A stretch of 64,000 bases of DNA from Mesocentrotus franciscanus. Lineage: Eukaryota; Echinodermata; Echinoidea; Camarodonta; Strongylocentrotidae. Positions 43,101 to 49,560 of this stretch are shown piece by piece (position 1 is the stretch's first letter; each line of letters begins with the position of its first letter). The notes beneath the pieces are model-generated. The model did no database searches, was not told the origin of the DNA, and was given only the letters and a program-made list of their open reading frames with translations. The translations under genes were made by a program, and so were the position numbers. The stretch covers positions 20,546,335 through 20,610,334 of the forward strand of contig CP137672.1 in assembly GCA_037976565.1 (NCBI GenBank). The letters run 5' to 3'.

Positions 43101-45501
43101 CATGGTAAGAAGAAAGAAGCAGTTGTGCTCCCTGACTGATCCTTATCAAAATGTTTGCAAAGAAACTAGCTTGATTGCATTATTTGCTTTCTATGTTTGA
43201 TTGCAGATATGTTATCAAAGGAACCGGCCTGGTCGGAGAGCGAGCTTTGTCAAGAGTGCCAGGTTAAATTCAGCATTAAGACTAGGAAACACCACTGGTA
43301 AGTTCAAAGTTCATAGTTCAAGTTTCATTTATGTATAGACCAGGGGTGCTTGTTTTGCAGCCTGATTTCAGACCCTGACACCTCCCCATTTCATTATTTT
43401 TTTCTGGCCTCATATTTTACAGCAAACATGGGGCTACAACATGTCATAGTCTCTTCACAGGCTCATTAGATGAAACCAACTAGTATCCCTGCGACATGTG
43501 TGTTTTTCGAGAACAAGAAAACAAAATCAATGTCATGAAAGAAAATGGTCTGTTTGGAGAGAGAGAAGGGTGGGAACTCTGTGCAAAATGCTACGAGTTG
43601 ATGTCCTCCTGTCTCCAACCAAACAAGATATCAAACAAAGAAGAAACAAATTAATGGAAAATGCTGGGAAACGCATACTTTGAGAAGCACTTCTCACACT
43701 TGCATATCGGAGACCCTGTACTTGTACATGTGTCAGGATGACCAGTTTATTCTCTTATCTGTCTTTGCTCATTAATCAGTTACAATAAGAACTGCAAACT
43801 TTTGCAATTTTCAAACGAGAACTATTGAATGATTTCATAGGAAGAAAATTTGTGATTGCAGAGAATTCACTATTTATTTTCATTGTGATTCGATTATTTC
43901 AAGGTTTCAAACTTTTGTGAATCCCAAGCACTCGCAAAATCTGTGAACATTTCATGTACACTGTATGCGAAAGTTTCTGGTTGTACAGTATTGTGCTATT
44001 TGTCCGAAAGGTGTTCAGCAGATATGTAGTTTTTTTACTGAACACGTAGTTTAAGTTTTATGCCTGGATTACATTTGCCCCGGGCGCCGTACGGTAAATT
44101 AGTCTACCATTTTTCATGCGATTTTGGGGGCATCGTAGGAGGCTACGGGCTACGATGTTTGTGTTTACATTATCTACGAGCATCGTGCCATTTCTTGTAT
44201 TGGCCCTTGCGGGCAGGCCGGGGCAAATCCGTACAGAGGCTGCTCGGAGATTGTATGGAAATCATGCAATTTCAATGCAGTAGCCGTGCAGTCTCCGCAG
44301 CCTCCGCACGGAAATGGTAATGAGCCCGTGCAGCCACCGTGCCGTTTTTTGGCCTCCATGTTCACCAAAAAATTGTGCGTTTGCTGCACGATCAGCGCGA
44401 GTCCTCCGCGCGATGTCCGTGTGGGGATTGTGCAATGACACCTGCGAAACAAAATCGTAGAGGCCGCGGAGCCCGCGAATCCGTACAAAAATCTCACGGC
44501 CGCCTCCTGCCTCTGTACGGAGGCCGCACGGAAAAGGGGATACGGGCAGGATACGGGCTCCGTAGACTAATCGCAGGCCAAATGTAGTCCAGGCATTATT
44601 TGATTCTGTCAGAATATATATATTTTCTTTATTAGACCTTCAGATTTCCTTTGAAGGGGAAGTCCAGGTTCAGATTAAGTTGATTAGTATAGAAGTGAAA
44701 CAATGAGAGAAACAAAACAGTGAAAGTTTGAGCAAAATCTTTAATAAATTGTTAATGTTTTAACTGATCAAATGCAAAATGGCAGGTCCATGTGGTATCT
44801 GTTTCGGGACATCTGACATTTGATCTGTACTAAAAAATAAATGAATTTGCATATTCTCTAAAGAAAGTTTATTTTGGTACATATATTTCTATACATCCCC
44901 TTTATGAGATATAATCCAATCCTTTGTAAACTACAAAGAAAATGGATATTTATGAAAATGTCAGTACAAAGCAAATGGGACAGGTGCTTTAAAGGTGCAT
45001 CATGGAGTTTCCAATTTGAGTTTGATCGATTACAACTTTGGAAATTTAAACCTTTGTTATCTGTTACTGGATTTATTCTCAGACTGATTCTCTCATACTT
45101 CTGCTTTCTTAGAACCAGTAAAATATCAATGTGCATTTCTACCTGTATAGAAAGACCTCCTGTCTACAAACACCACATTTTTTTGCTTCCCTTGAAAATG
45201 GTTTCTCATTGATACATGCACTAAAAGAACCTTTACATAAAGACCACTTGCCTGTAAAGACCACTTTTCTTTCTTTTTTGTTTTTAAGTCTCCCTTGTGC
45301 AGTCTTTATGTACAGGTTTCACTGTATTAGAAGCAAATGCCTCATTCAATCTTCTCTGTTCTATCTTGCAGTCGTCACTGTGGTAGGATCCTATGCAGTA
45401 AGTGTTCTTCCAAGATGGTTCCCATTGTCAAGTACGATCTCACTCGTCCAGTCAGGATCTGTGACATGTGCTTCGACGTGCTCTCCCTGGGTGCCATGTG
45501 A
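19139..45501 (+). CDS. ANKFY1: Ankyrin repeat and FYVE domain-containing protein 1 (Rabankyrin-5), complete, 23 coding exons
   Basis: Twenty-three exons with GT/AG borders join without a frame break into 3591 nt, 1196 residues plus TGA (human about 1169). Order: coiled coil about 4-47; BTB about 68-155; helical linker to about 210; ankyrin repeats from about 215 to 1110; FYVE finger 1132-1192. Zinc ligands are C1138, C1141, C1154, C1157, C1162, C1165, C1184 and C1187, with the PI(3)P-binding RKHHCR at 1150-1155. In vertebrates this is a Rab5 effector on early endosomes and macropinosomes that also works with EHD1 and retromer. Exons: 19139-19148, 22595-22790, 23181-23299, 24076-24211, 25904-26027, 27040-27189, 29441-29606, 30166-30370, 30947-31015, 31720-31871, 32800-32897, 33855-34212, 35097-35349, 36241-36409, 37174-37292, 38469-38625, 39442-39642, 40462-40638, 41209-41356, 42164-42254, 42526-42797, 43207-43297, 45372-45501. 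Identification is by recalled near-collinear similarity to the human protein. Confidence 0.95.
19149..22594 (+). other. ANKFY1 intron 1
   Basis: About 3.4 kb, AT-rich, with GC-richer DNA in the first few hundred bases as expected next to a promoter. I recognised no element, RNA gene or coding exon in it. Confidence 0.5.
22595..22790 (+). CDS. ANKFY1: ANKFY1 exon 2 (N-terminal coiled coil)
   Basis: Residues 4-68. Heptad-like helix AEKLQRHLDLLRQEYVKLQN, a Gly/Ser/Lys linker, then FVSRLLATVADLFDKELY leading into the BTB domain. Acceptor CTTGCAG, donor GTAACG. Confidence 0.93.
23181..23299 (+). CDS. ANKFY1: ANKFY1 exon 3 (BTB domain, first half)
   Basis: Residues 69-108. SDLVVRL...EVKAHKFVLAARSDHW is the typical BTB strand-helix with the AHKFVLAARS core. 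Acceptor AAACAG, donor GTATAT. Confidence 0.93.
24076..24211 (+). CDS. ANKFY1: ANKFY1 exon 4 (BTB domain, second half)
   Basis: Residues 109-153. Contains LLKWVYTDVISLRQDDTFVL, the BTB 'LLxWxYTD' segment, then AASRFKLVPLQDR. Acceptor TTACAG, donor GTGGGT. Confidence 0.93.
24261..24604. mobile_element. DNA transposon with GGCC ends and TAA duplication, copy 2
   Basis: Inverted ends GGCCATTAAAAAACAAAAAC and complement, then ATGTTTAGCGTCCTC mirrored; TAA at 24258-24260 and 24605-24607. The interior shares the 'AAAATGGCCAC' and 'AGGCGG' words with the copy at 15833. Lies in ANKFY1 intron 4. Confidence 0.75.
25904..26027 (+). CDS. ANKFY1: ANKFY1 exon 5 (post-BTB helical region)
   Basis: Residues 154-195: CEKTLMSSVDVRNCIRYYQV and YCSELISSHW, a BACK-like helical extension conserved in Rabankyrin-5. 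Acceptor TTGTAG, donor GTAAGA. Confidence 0.93.
26172..26200. repeat. (TA)n microsatellite
   Basis: About 13 TA units in ANKFY1 intron 5. Confidence 0.9.
26561..26939 (-). mobile_element. TTAA-flanked MITE, copy A
   Basis: 379 bp between TTAA at 26557-26560 and 26940-26943. One end is AGGCATCGTTTAAC, the other (complement) AGGGACTAGGTAAC. Copies C and D are in the opposite orientation. Confidence 0.85.
27040..27189 (+). CDS. ANKFY1: ANKFY1 exon 6 (first ankyrin-like repeat)
   Basis: Residues 196-245. NDFTSEDFTNMAAPLLYKMF, then PFPLHTAVRNRREDIVFLFL, the first ankyrin helix pair. Acceptor TTCCAG, donor GTAAGA; starts and ends in phase 0. Confidence 0.93.
27673..28578. mobile_element. Palindromic MITE (CCTACCTAGCAACAA family), copy 2, interrupted
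   Basis: Same inverted-repeat design as the copy at 3621-3946. Its left arm is split by a 590-bp hAT-type element; removing that restores an arm complementary to the right one. ANKFY1 intron 6. Confidence 0.75.
27699..28288. mobile_element. hAT-type non-autonomous element with 8-bp duplication
   Basis: Ends TAGGGCTGTGC / GCAGCCTTA, flanked by exact GTAATTAA at 27691-27698 and 28289-28296. The interior carries palindromic GAGTACTCGAGTA words near both ends and a poly-T tract of over 25 bases. No transposase. Confidence 0.88.
28827..29411 (-). mobile_element. tRNA-derived SINE copy interrupted by a MITE
   Basis: The tail part lies near 28830-29040 and the body and head at 29300-29411, with the same GACCTTTGCATTTC word as the intact copy at 59777. 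Between them lies copy B of the TTAA element. The B box is degenerate. Confidence 0.6.
29048..29298 (+). mobile_element. TTAA-flanked MITE, copy B (truncated)
   Basis: Starts inside the family consensus at GATTATCAAGATATTTATG and runs to CGATGCCT followed by TTAA at 29299-29302. About a third of the element is missing at the left. Confidence 0.8.
29441..29606 (+). CDS. ANKFY1: ANKFY1 exon 7 (ankyrin repeats)
   Basis: Residues 246-300. LPGKLNEVDDRGDLPLDLAL and DRQGHCLLHKAIKR correspond closely to the human segment. Acceptor ATACAG, donor GTCAGT (weaker than its neighbours). A TTAA-flanked element copy ends about 140 bp upstream. Confidence 0.92.
30166..30370 (+). CDS. ANKFY1: ANKFY1 exon 8 (ankyrin repeats)
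   Basis: Residues 301-368. Contains FLIKSSANVNAATQGDRETP and GGADPNAQDSKG, ankyrin turn motifs. Acceptor TGTAG after a CT run; donor GTAAGT followed by GAG and GAT microsatellites. Confidence 0.93.
30408..30680. repeat. (GAG)n and (GAT)n trinucleotide arrays
   Basis: A short GAGGAG run then about 230 bp of GAT/GGT units, immediately after ANKFY1 exon 8. The long frames on both strands (His- or Ile-rich, Met-rich) are artefacts. Confidence 0.95.
30947..31015 (+). CDS. ANKFY1: ANKFY1 exon 9 (ankyrin helix)
   Basis: Residues 369-391, NTPIHIAIGSGNTAVFDQLL onward. Acceptor TTTCAG, donor GTAAGT. The 3' half of this exon and the adjacent intron are tandemly duplicated just downstream. Confidence 0.92.
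30976..31340 (+). repeat. 183-bp tandem duplication spanning the end of ANKFY1 exon 9
   Basis: 30976-31158 is repeated at 31159-31340 with few changes. The duplicated part includes the last 40 bases of exon 9 and its GTAAGT donor. Copy 2 has one Leu-to-Phe change (TTA to TTC) and no clear acceptor. Confidence 0.92.
31720..31871 (+). CDS. ANKFY1: ANKFY1 exon 10 (ankyrin repeat)
   Basis: Residues 392-442, INFDLLNNDGDSSLWWALDN then NTSYNEDSLAAKLIRRGC. The human protein carries its NPFED EHD1-binding motif at this position; no NPF is present here. Acceptor TTCCAG, donor GTATGA. Confidence 0.92.
32800..32897 (+). CDS. ANKFY1: ANKFY1 exon 11 (ankyrin repeat)
   Basis: Residues 443-475, GDTLMHRAARAGNEQGALFL ending in NLANFK. 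Acceptor GCTGCAG, donor GTAAAT. A canonical ankyrin helix pair. Confidence 0.92.
33855..34212 (+). CDS. ANKFY1: ANKFY1 exon 12 (ankyrin repeats with glycine-rich NPF insert)
   Basis: Residues 476-594. GETPLHAAASFGLALLSGLL, then a low-complexity insert of about 45 residues rich in Ser, Thr and Gly containing NPFMDD (codons 34038-34055, residues 537-542) and a seven-glycine run, then QTPLHMAVANRHAEVVGVFM. The insert sits where human ANKFY1 has a short, unrelated loop. Acceptor GACAG, donor GTGAGT. Confidence 0.92.
34808..34908 (+). pseudogene. Decayed duplicate of ANKFY1 exon 13 (pseudoexon, possible poison exon)
   Basis: About 85 bases after an AATAG acceptor align closely to the start of exon 13. 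In the exon-12 frame it reads QVLQSRNGIQIIPDCILWDS...QTVLGC, against QALQSRDGIQIIPDFNLHDS...QTVLGL in the real exon, then runs into FFFK and a TGA at 34906-34908. I see no convincing donor, so inclusion in mRNA is uncertain. Confidence 0.7.
35097..35349 (+). CDS. ANKFY1: ANKFY1 exon 13 (ankyrin repeats)
   Basis: Residues 595-678. IQIIPDFNLHDSNDQTVLGL and LLHLAIQKQDTSSALFLLEH are near-identical in pattern to vertebrate ANKFY1. Acceptor TATAG, donor GTAAGT. A diverged copy of its 5' part lies about 290 bp upstream. Confidence 0.94.
35405..35824. mobile_element. MITE carrying a GGACAACTACCCC minisatellite
   Basis: Inverted ends begin CAGGGCATCGTATCACGAAAC / CAGGTCATCATTTCACAAAAC and continue through AAGTACAAGTTC and CATTGAAACGCATGT for about 70 bp. 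Between them about 15 units of a 14-17-bp GGACAACTACCCCC motif end in a short inverted copy that can fold back. ANKFY1 intron 13. Confidence 0.8.
36241..36409 (+). CDS. ANKFY1: ANKFY1 exon 14 (ankyrin repeats)
   Basis: Residues 679-735: TKDGENPLQLAIKRHLPVVV and NGNPPLWVALESGQEDIAST. Acceptor CTTATAG, donor GTGAGT. Confidence 0.94.
37174..37292 (+). CDS. ANKFY1: ANKFY1 exon 15 (ankyrin repeat)
   Basis: Residues 736-774, VRHGCDTTAWGTGEGGMQQT then LLHRAIDDNNQAVACFLIR. Acceptor ATCTAG, donor GTAGGT. A TTAA-flanked element follows in the intron. Confidence 0.94.
37451..37979. mobile_element. TTAA-flanked DNA element with TACTATGTCCC ends
   Basis: AGGTACTATGTCCCATTTGC at the left is complementary to the right end, with TTAA at 37447-37450 and 37980-37983. 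529 bp, no transposase seen. ANKFY1 intron 15. Confidence 0.8.
38469..38625 (+). CDS. ANKFY1: ANKFY1 exon 16 (ankyrin repeat)
   Basis: Residues 775-827, SLCDVNSTRRPGPNGEGPDE then GPLHHACEWGQEQVVQCLIE. Acceptor GAAACAG, donor GTGAGT. Most of the exon is repeated twice more immediately downstream; this copy is the one with good splice sites at both ends. Confidence 0.92.
38626..38941 (+). repeat. Two extra tandem copies of ANKFY1 exon 16 (158-bp unit)
   Basis: Copies ending at 38783 and 38941 repeat the exon at an exact 158-bp offset. Both keep GPNGEGPDKACNVQGPLHHA in an open frame. Copy 2 keeps the GTGAGT donor; copy 3 has it changed to ATGAATC. Neither has a polypyrimidine acceptor, and 158 is not a multiple of three. 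Confidence 0.9.
39442..39642 (+). CDS. ANKFY1: ANKFY1 exon 17 (ankyrin repeats)
   Basis: Residues 828-894: DAEGRTPLHIAISNQHPTII, then LTLRDKGGLTPFAAALTFKN. Acceptor CTCCAG, donor GTATGA; phase 0 at both ends. Confidence 0.94.
40270..40385. repeat. (GA)n-rich purine tract
   Basis: Imperfect GAGAGA/GAAAGA run upstream of ANKFY1 exon 18. Confidence 0.9.
40462..40638 (+). CDS. ANKFY1: ANKFY1 exon 18 (ankyrin repeats)
   Basis: Residues 895-953: LDNKGRNFLHVAVEKSDIES and LTPLHLAVQAGSEIIVRNL. Acceptor TAACAG, donor GTAAGT; phase 0 at both ends. Confidence 0.95.
41209..41356 (+). CDS. ANKFY1: ANKFY1 exon 19 (ankyrin repeats)
   Basis: Residues 954-1002: LLAGASVMALNNHKQNALHM and CSILIENGINVDAKDDNNN. 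Acceptor TTCGTAG, donor GTTAGT. Confidence 0.93.
42164..42254 (+). CDS. ANKFY1: ANKFY1 exon 20 (ankyrin repeat)
   Basis: Residues 1003-1032: ALHIAVQYGNLNSARVLLTE then SSIDAEAFN. Acceptor TATACAG, donor GTGAGT. Confidence 0.94.
42526..42797 (+). CDS. ANKFY1: ANKFY1 exon 21 (last ankyrin repeats)
   Basis: Residues 1033-1123: GQTPMHLLGQYGRDNAAAIF, DAEGNTVLLLAYQKGNGAIC and VSIFNAQVATRQLLFRLL. GC-richer than its surroundings (many C/G third positions). Acceptor CCACAG, donor GTAGGG. Confidence 0.95.
43000..43105 (-). mobile_element. SINE head fragment
   Basis: On the minus strand GGGTTCAATTCTC corresponds to the B box and the flanking ACTTGACTCTCAAGCAAG matches other SINE heads in the window. 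ANKFY1 intron 21. Confidence 0.45.
43207..43297 (+). CDS. ANKFY1: ANKFY1 exon 22 (FYVE finger, first half)
   Basis: Residues 1124-1153. W1132-S-E-S replaces the canonical WxxD; C1138-Q-E-C1141 is the first zinc pair; TRKHH begins the RKHHCR phosphoinositide motif, which is split by the intron. Acceptor TTGCAG, donor GTAAGT. Confidence 0.95.
44061..44595. mobile_element. GC-rich DNA transposon, PIF/Harbinger-like
   Basis: Inverted ends TGCCTGGATTACATTTG / TGCCTGGACTACATTTG with TTA on both sides (44058-44060, 44596-44598). Inner TTAGTCTAC is mirrored too. The inside is markedly GC- and CpG-rich compared with the AT-rich intron. No transposase frame. ANKFY1 intron 22. Confidence 0.8.
45372..45501 (+). 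CDS. ANKFY1: ANKFY1 exon 23 (FYVE finger, second half, stop)
   Basis: Residues 1154-1196 and TGA at 45499-45501. CRHCGRILCSKCSSKMVPIV and PVRICDMCFDVLSLGAM give the remaining six cysteines and the RVC-like RIC. Acceptor CTTGCAG. Confidence 0.95.
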
Positions 45502-46305
45502 ACAGTGCATCAGGTAGCCTGACCCTTGATGGAGGAACCATGGCTTCATGCAACAGAGAAGTGCTCCAAGACCACACCCCATGTCAATCGTCCATTTGTT
45601 CAGGAGGTGGGAGAGACTCTAAAGAAAGGGTCAACAGAGACTATGAACTGTGGAGAGAAGTGCTATGAAGGATATGAACTATGCTGGCATACAATTGTAA
45701 TTCATCTTTTTCTTCTTTTTTTTTCTTTGAGAAGCCATCTTGAGACTCGAATCAATGTTACCTTAATTGACTTGTTGTTCTTACTTGGTCAAATCCTGCC
45801 AGTGTAATGCTCCTTTTGAATTCACTCTTGCGATCCATCTTGATTTAATGTGGAAGACTATGAAATGAAGAGATGATGTTAATTGATGGCTTTAGACAAT
45901 ATATAAGTGTAACTTACACTGCCAGAGTCCTCACTTGGTCAACACAATAGCCTTTTCATTAATATTATCGTGTTTTTTTGGTTTTTTTTGGGGGGGGGGT
46001 CTCAAGTAGTCCCAAACAATACATGTTGCATTATCTTGGCTTTCTTCCTGTATAACCTTGAGTCTCTTTCATTCCATATCTTTAGCAAGTATTTGTATGA
46101 TTTGTGAAGACTATGAGCCATGTTTTGATTGGTATAAAGCATTACTTGGTTTAGGGCGTGACTGCATCCCGCCCATCGTATTGCATAATATGTGTTCTTT
46201 CCCCCTCCCCAACTTTTTTTTGTTTAAATTATGCTTTCTATCTCATTGTTAAGTGCACGTTTGGCCCTCACAGAACAAAGTGAATTTCCACACTTTCGTG
46301 TGGTA
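45502..46305 (+). other. Probable ANKFY1 3' UTR
   Basis: No coding exon is recognisable after the FYVE stop. The stretch is AT-rich with short T and G runs. The transcript end is not fixed; it may extend past the repeats that follow. Confidence 0.4.
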
Positions 46306-46458
46306 TCTCACGGCCCTGTTTCATAAAAGTCATTATCAATAACAAGTCACAATAATTGTTATATTCTACTGAAACCATTGCATTTGATTGGCCTTGTAAA
46401 AACCGATTATAGAAATGTGACACTTATCGTTGAGAACAAGTTTTGTGAAAAAAAGCCT
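46306..46458. repeat. Small inverted-repeat element (CCCGTTTCATAAAACTTG family), copy 2
   Basis: GGCCCTGTTTCATAAAAGTC at the left and AACAAGTTTTGTGAAAAA at the right; the inner GCATTTGATTGGCC is the complement of the word in copy 1. Probably within the ANKFY1 3' UTR or just after it. Confidence 0.55.
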
Positions 46459-46860
46459 GATGGTGATGGTCTTTCAAGCATTGAAATACAGCTAATACTT
46501 GTCCTGCATGCTCAATTCATCACATTAATTCTTAAACTTAGGTACTATCAAAAGTGCTATTAAAGTAAATTAAAAGGAAAGTTATATTATGTCAACTCCA
46601 ACATTGATTTCAATCTGGAATCAATTCTTTTTTATCCTGTTTTCCTACATGTGTAGCACCTTTTAAAGGACTTAAAAATCAACGCAAAGGTCTGTATGTT
46701 ACTCATGGAATATTGTGATGGTGTCCTTTCTTTTGTCATTTTATATTTTCTAAGATGTTCCGGCAGTATTACATGTGTAGCTCAATATATCTGATGCATT
46801 GTGAGCCAACAGTTACAGCCTTTCGTTTCTTAGTTTTTTAATCATGGAGATTTTATTTAA

Positions 46861-47229
46861 AGTAACATTGCCTCAGATTCTGAAACGAAATCCTGGATTT
46901 AGCTCGTGCTGCAATCATAATTATAAAACTGTAGGTCAGTCAGGAATCCCATGAATTTTACAAGGCGATCGCCTGTCTGATTATCAAGATAGTTATGATT
47001 GGAAATCGAAATTTCATTTTTTGTTTTCCTAACGGTTTTTATAACACTACAGTCTATTGGGGAAAATGAGTATGGTGAAACCGGTCACTCAAAGACTTTT
47101 ACTTTTTTGAGGCACTTCATGATCATTTTGAAGCACAATTTTTTAAGGGCTTCAATACTACACCATATCACAGACACTGATAACATATAGGGCCATGCAT
47201 CTTAAATTTAAAATTGTTAAACGATGCAT
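46861..47229 (+). mobile_element. TTAA-flanked MITE, copy C
   Basis: TTAA at 46857-46860 and 47230-47233; same family as the copies near 26561, 29048 and 58994. Confidence 0.85.
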
Positions 47230-47800
47230 TTAATGTTAAGACTATAAACAGTTTCATTGTTTGAATGAAACCTGGTATTAAATATGCCATACCCCAGCTT
47301 CTTTCTTTCCTCTTCTGTGCGGTTATGTTGTATATGTATATGATAATAGAACTATTTATTTTCAAAAGCATTTGATATGGACGGTCAACAAAAAGAAGAA
47401 CAAAAGAGCCTCGTTTAAAAGTAATCAACAGAATGAAATATTTGTATATCAAAACCTATAATCTCATGTAATGGAAATCCTGCTATTCTAGATAATTTTA
47501 AATATTAATGATGTAAAAAGTTAAAGGAGAGTATATGTACATTTTATAGAACTGTTTCATGTATTTTGTATATGTATAATTATGTTTTGTATAACTTTGC
47601 ATGTATTTGTTTACACCAACATATCAACAATACGATTCCTAGTAATGGAATGTGAAAGGAGGTGACCAAACTTTTATTTATTTTCTGATACAATTGATGT
47701 AGGTATCTTTAGTTATGTCTGTTATCCAAAATGTTTGGCATGAATTGAAGTTTTATGAGTATTGTGCATCCCGTAATTTTTGAAATGTCACAATCTAAAT

Positions 47801-48320
47801 GGAAATTAAAAAATGATTTGATTCCTCAAGAGATATGTTCTTTCTTGTGTTTCTGTTGCCTCAGTCTCAGATTTCCTTAAGATTACATCTACAAATTCCT
47901 CTTTTCTTTCCTATGATACACTGTAGTATGTTGATGAGATGCAAACATGATCTACAGCTGTTTTACAAGACATAATAGAACATCTTACTAGATATAGTGG
48001 AAATTAAACACTGATTTGATTTATCAAAAGATATGTTCTTTCTCATGTATCTGTTGCCTCGGTCTCAGATTTCCTTGAGATTACATCTACAAATTCCTCT
48101 TTTCTTTCCTATGATACACTGCAGTATGTTGATGAGATGCAAACATGATCTACAGCTGTTTTACAAGACATAATAGAAAAGCTTACTAGACATCTTTGTA
48201 TTTTCTTGAGATTGCATCTACATATACCTCCTTTCTTCGATTAATAGCGTGTTGATGGTTATTTTACAGATTCAAACGTGAATCACACCTGTTTACAAGA
48301 TACAATAGTAAAAGCTTACT
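47801..48320. repeat. 198-bp tandem repeat, two copies plus a partial third
   Basis: 47801-47998 and 47999-48196 are close to identical (TCTCAGATTTCCTT, ATCTACAAATTCCTC, GATCTACAGCTG words). 48196-48320 is a diverged partial copy. No coding content. Confidence 0.9.
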
Positions 48321-49560
48321 ACATGTCTGTGATATTTTCTCTCTTCCTTCCTATCACTGTCTCTTTTTTTCTCTACCCCTCCCCTCTCTCTATTTTACCC
48401 TTCCCTAGCTTCTTTGGTTCTTATACTTTCTCTTTCTCTTCTTTTCTGACTCCTTGCTTTTCACGGGATCCTTTATTTAGTTTCAATTTTCCGAAGTATT
48501 CTAAAGCCAACTACTAATTTTACAACCACATTATGTATATGTGTGTGTGTGGGTGTGTGCGTTTGTGTGCGTGGGGGTATCCCGCTCATTGCCCCTGTAG
48601 CTACCCCACTCAAACAGATTATGTAATTTTTTCTTAAGAGTCTGTTTTAATTGATTTGCAATCTGCAATCGAGCATATATGCATTTTACAACACCAAAAG
48701 TATAGCAGAACATAAGAAATAGTTTGCAATAAATAATATGTAATGCTTAAGGTTTTTGAAATATTTGAATAACAGGTGGAGATACATCTAAAATCAACTG
48801 TCTCTATTTCTCTTTAATAGATAATGCAATTAATGCATTAATAGACTTCTTTAACAAAATCGGGTTCTCACATCCAGCCATTGAAGTGGGTCATGCTTAA
48901 ATTTAAACCCTCAATTTAACCAACCCTGACTTCGTTATGGTTACATGTAATTGGTTGACCCCTTGTTTCCCCAAGGAATGCGACACTAGTGCTTTGGGAT
49001 GTTTCATTAAACAACCGATAGCTGGAAAGTCAAGATAGACTGTGTTAAAAATTTGTTATAGAGCATGCGCACTTGAAAGTACCGATTCAGGGTTTAGAAG
49101 AAGAAAGAAAAAGAAGATAATACATGGCTAATGCATTTTTTTTTCTTCTTTTTTTCCATCATTTATTAATTGAATAATACTTACATAATTAATATTTTTT
49201 CCAGAGGTAATACTTTTCAACATTTGCCCTCCATAATATTTCCTTTAAACAAAATTCGAATTTGTTTGTAAAATTACATTTTCTTTATTTGTGTAAATAA
49301 AACATAAGAAGCTAAATTATTTAATAGATTTTATAAAAATACATATTCGGAATTTATATAATCACATTGCTTGCCTAAAATTATATCAATGTAATCAATT
49401 TTTTAATTCTCAAACAATACTTCTGTTTTTCTGAGAAAAATTAAGACCTTGTACCAAAATATGTTTAGGTAATCACAATAAAAAAATAATTGATAATGAT
49501 TTTCTGTGCATTTGAACTTCAAACAATAATCATGATCAGATTTTTTGAAACGATATATAT
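48321..49560. other. Intergenic, nothing recognised
   Basis: Holds a T/C-rich stretch at 48335-48480, a (GT)n run at 48537-48572 and AT-rich DNA. Possible 3' tail of the following LINE at its right edge. Confidence 0.4.

Noticed and set aside
45131..45517. 128-codon frame overlapping the last ANKFY1 exon
   Set aside because: It reads the FYVE exon in the wrong frame; the right frame carries six zinc cysteines and joins exon 22 in phase.
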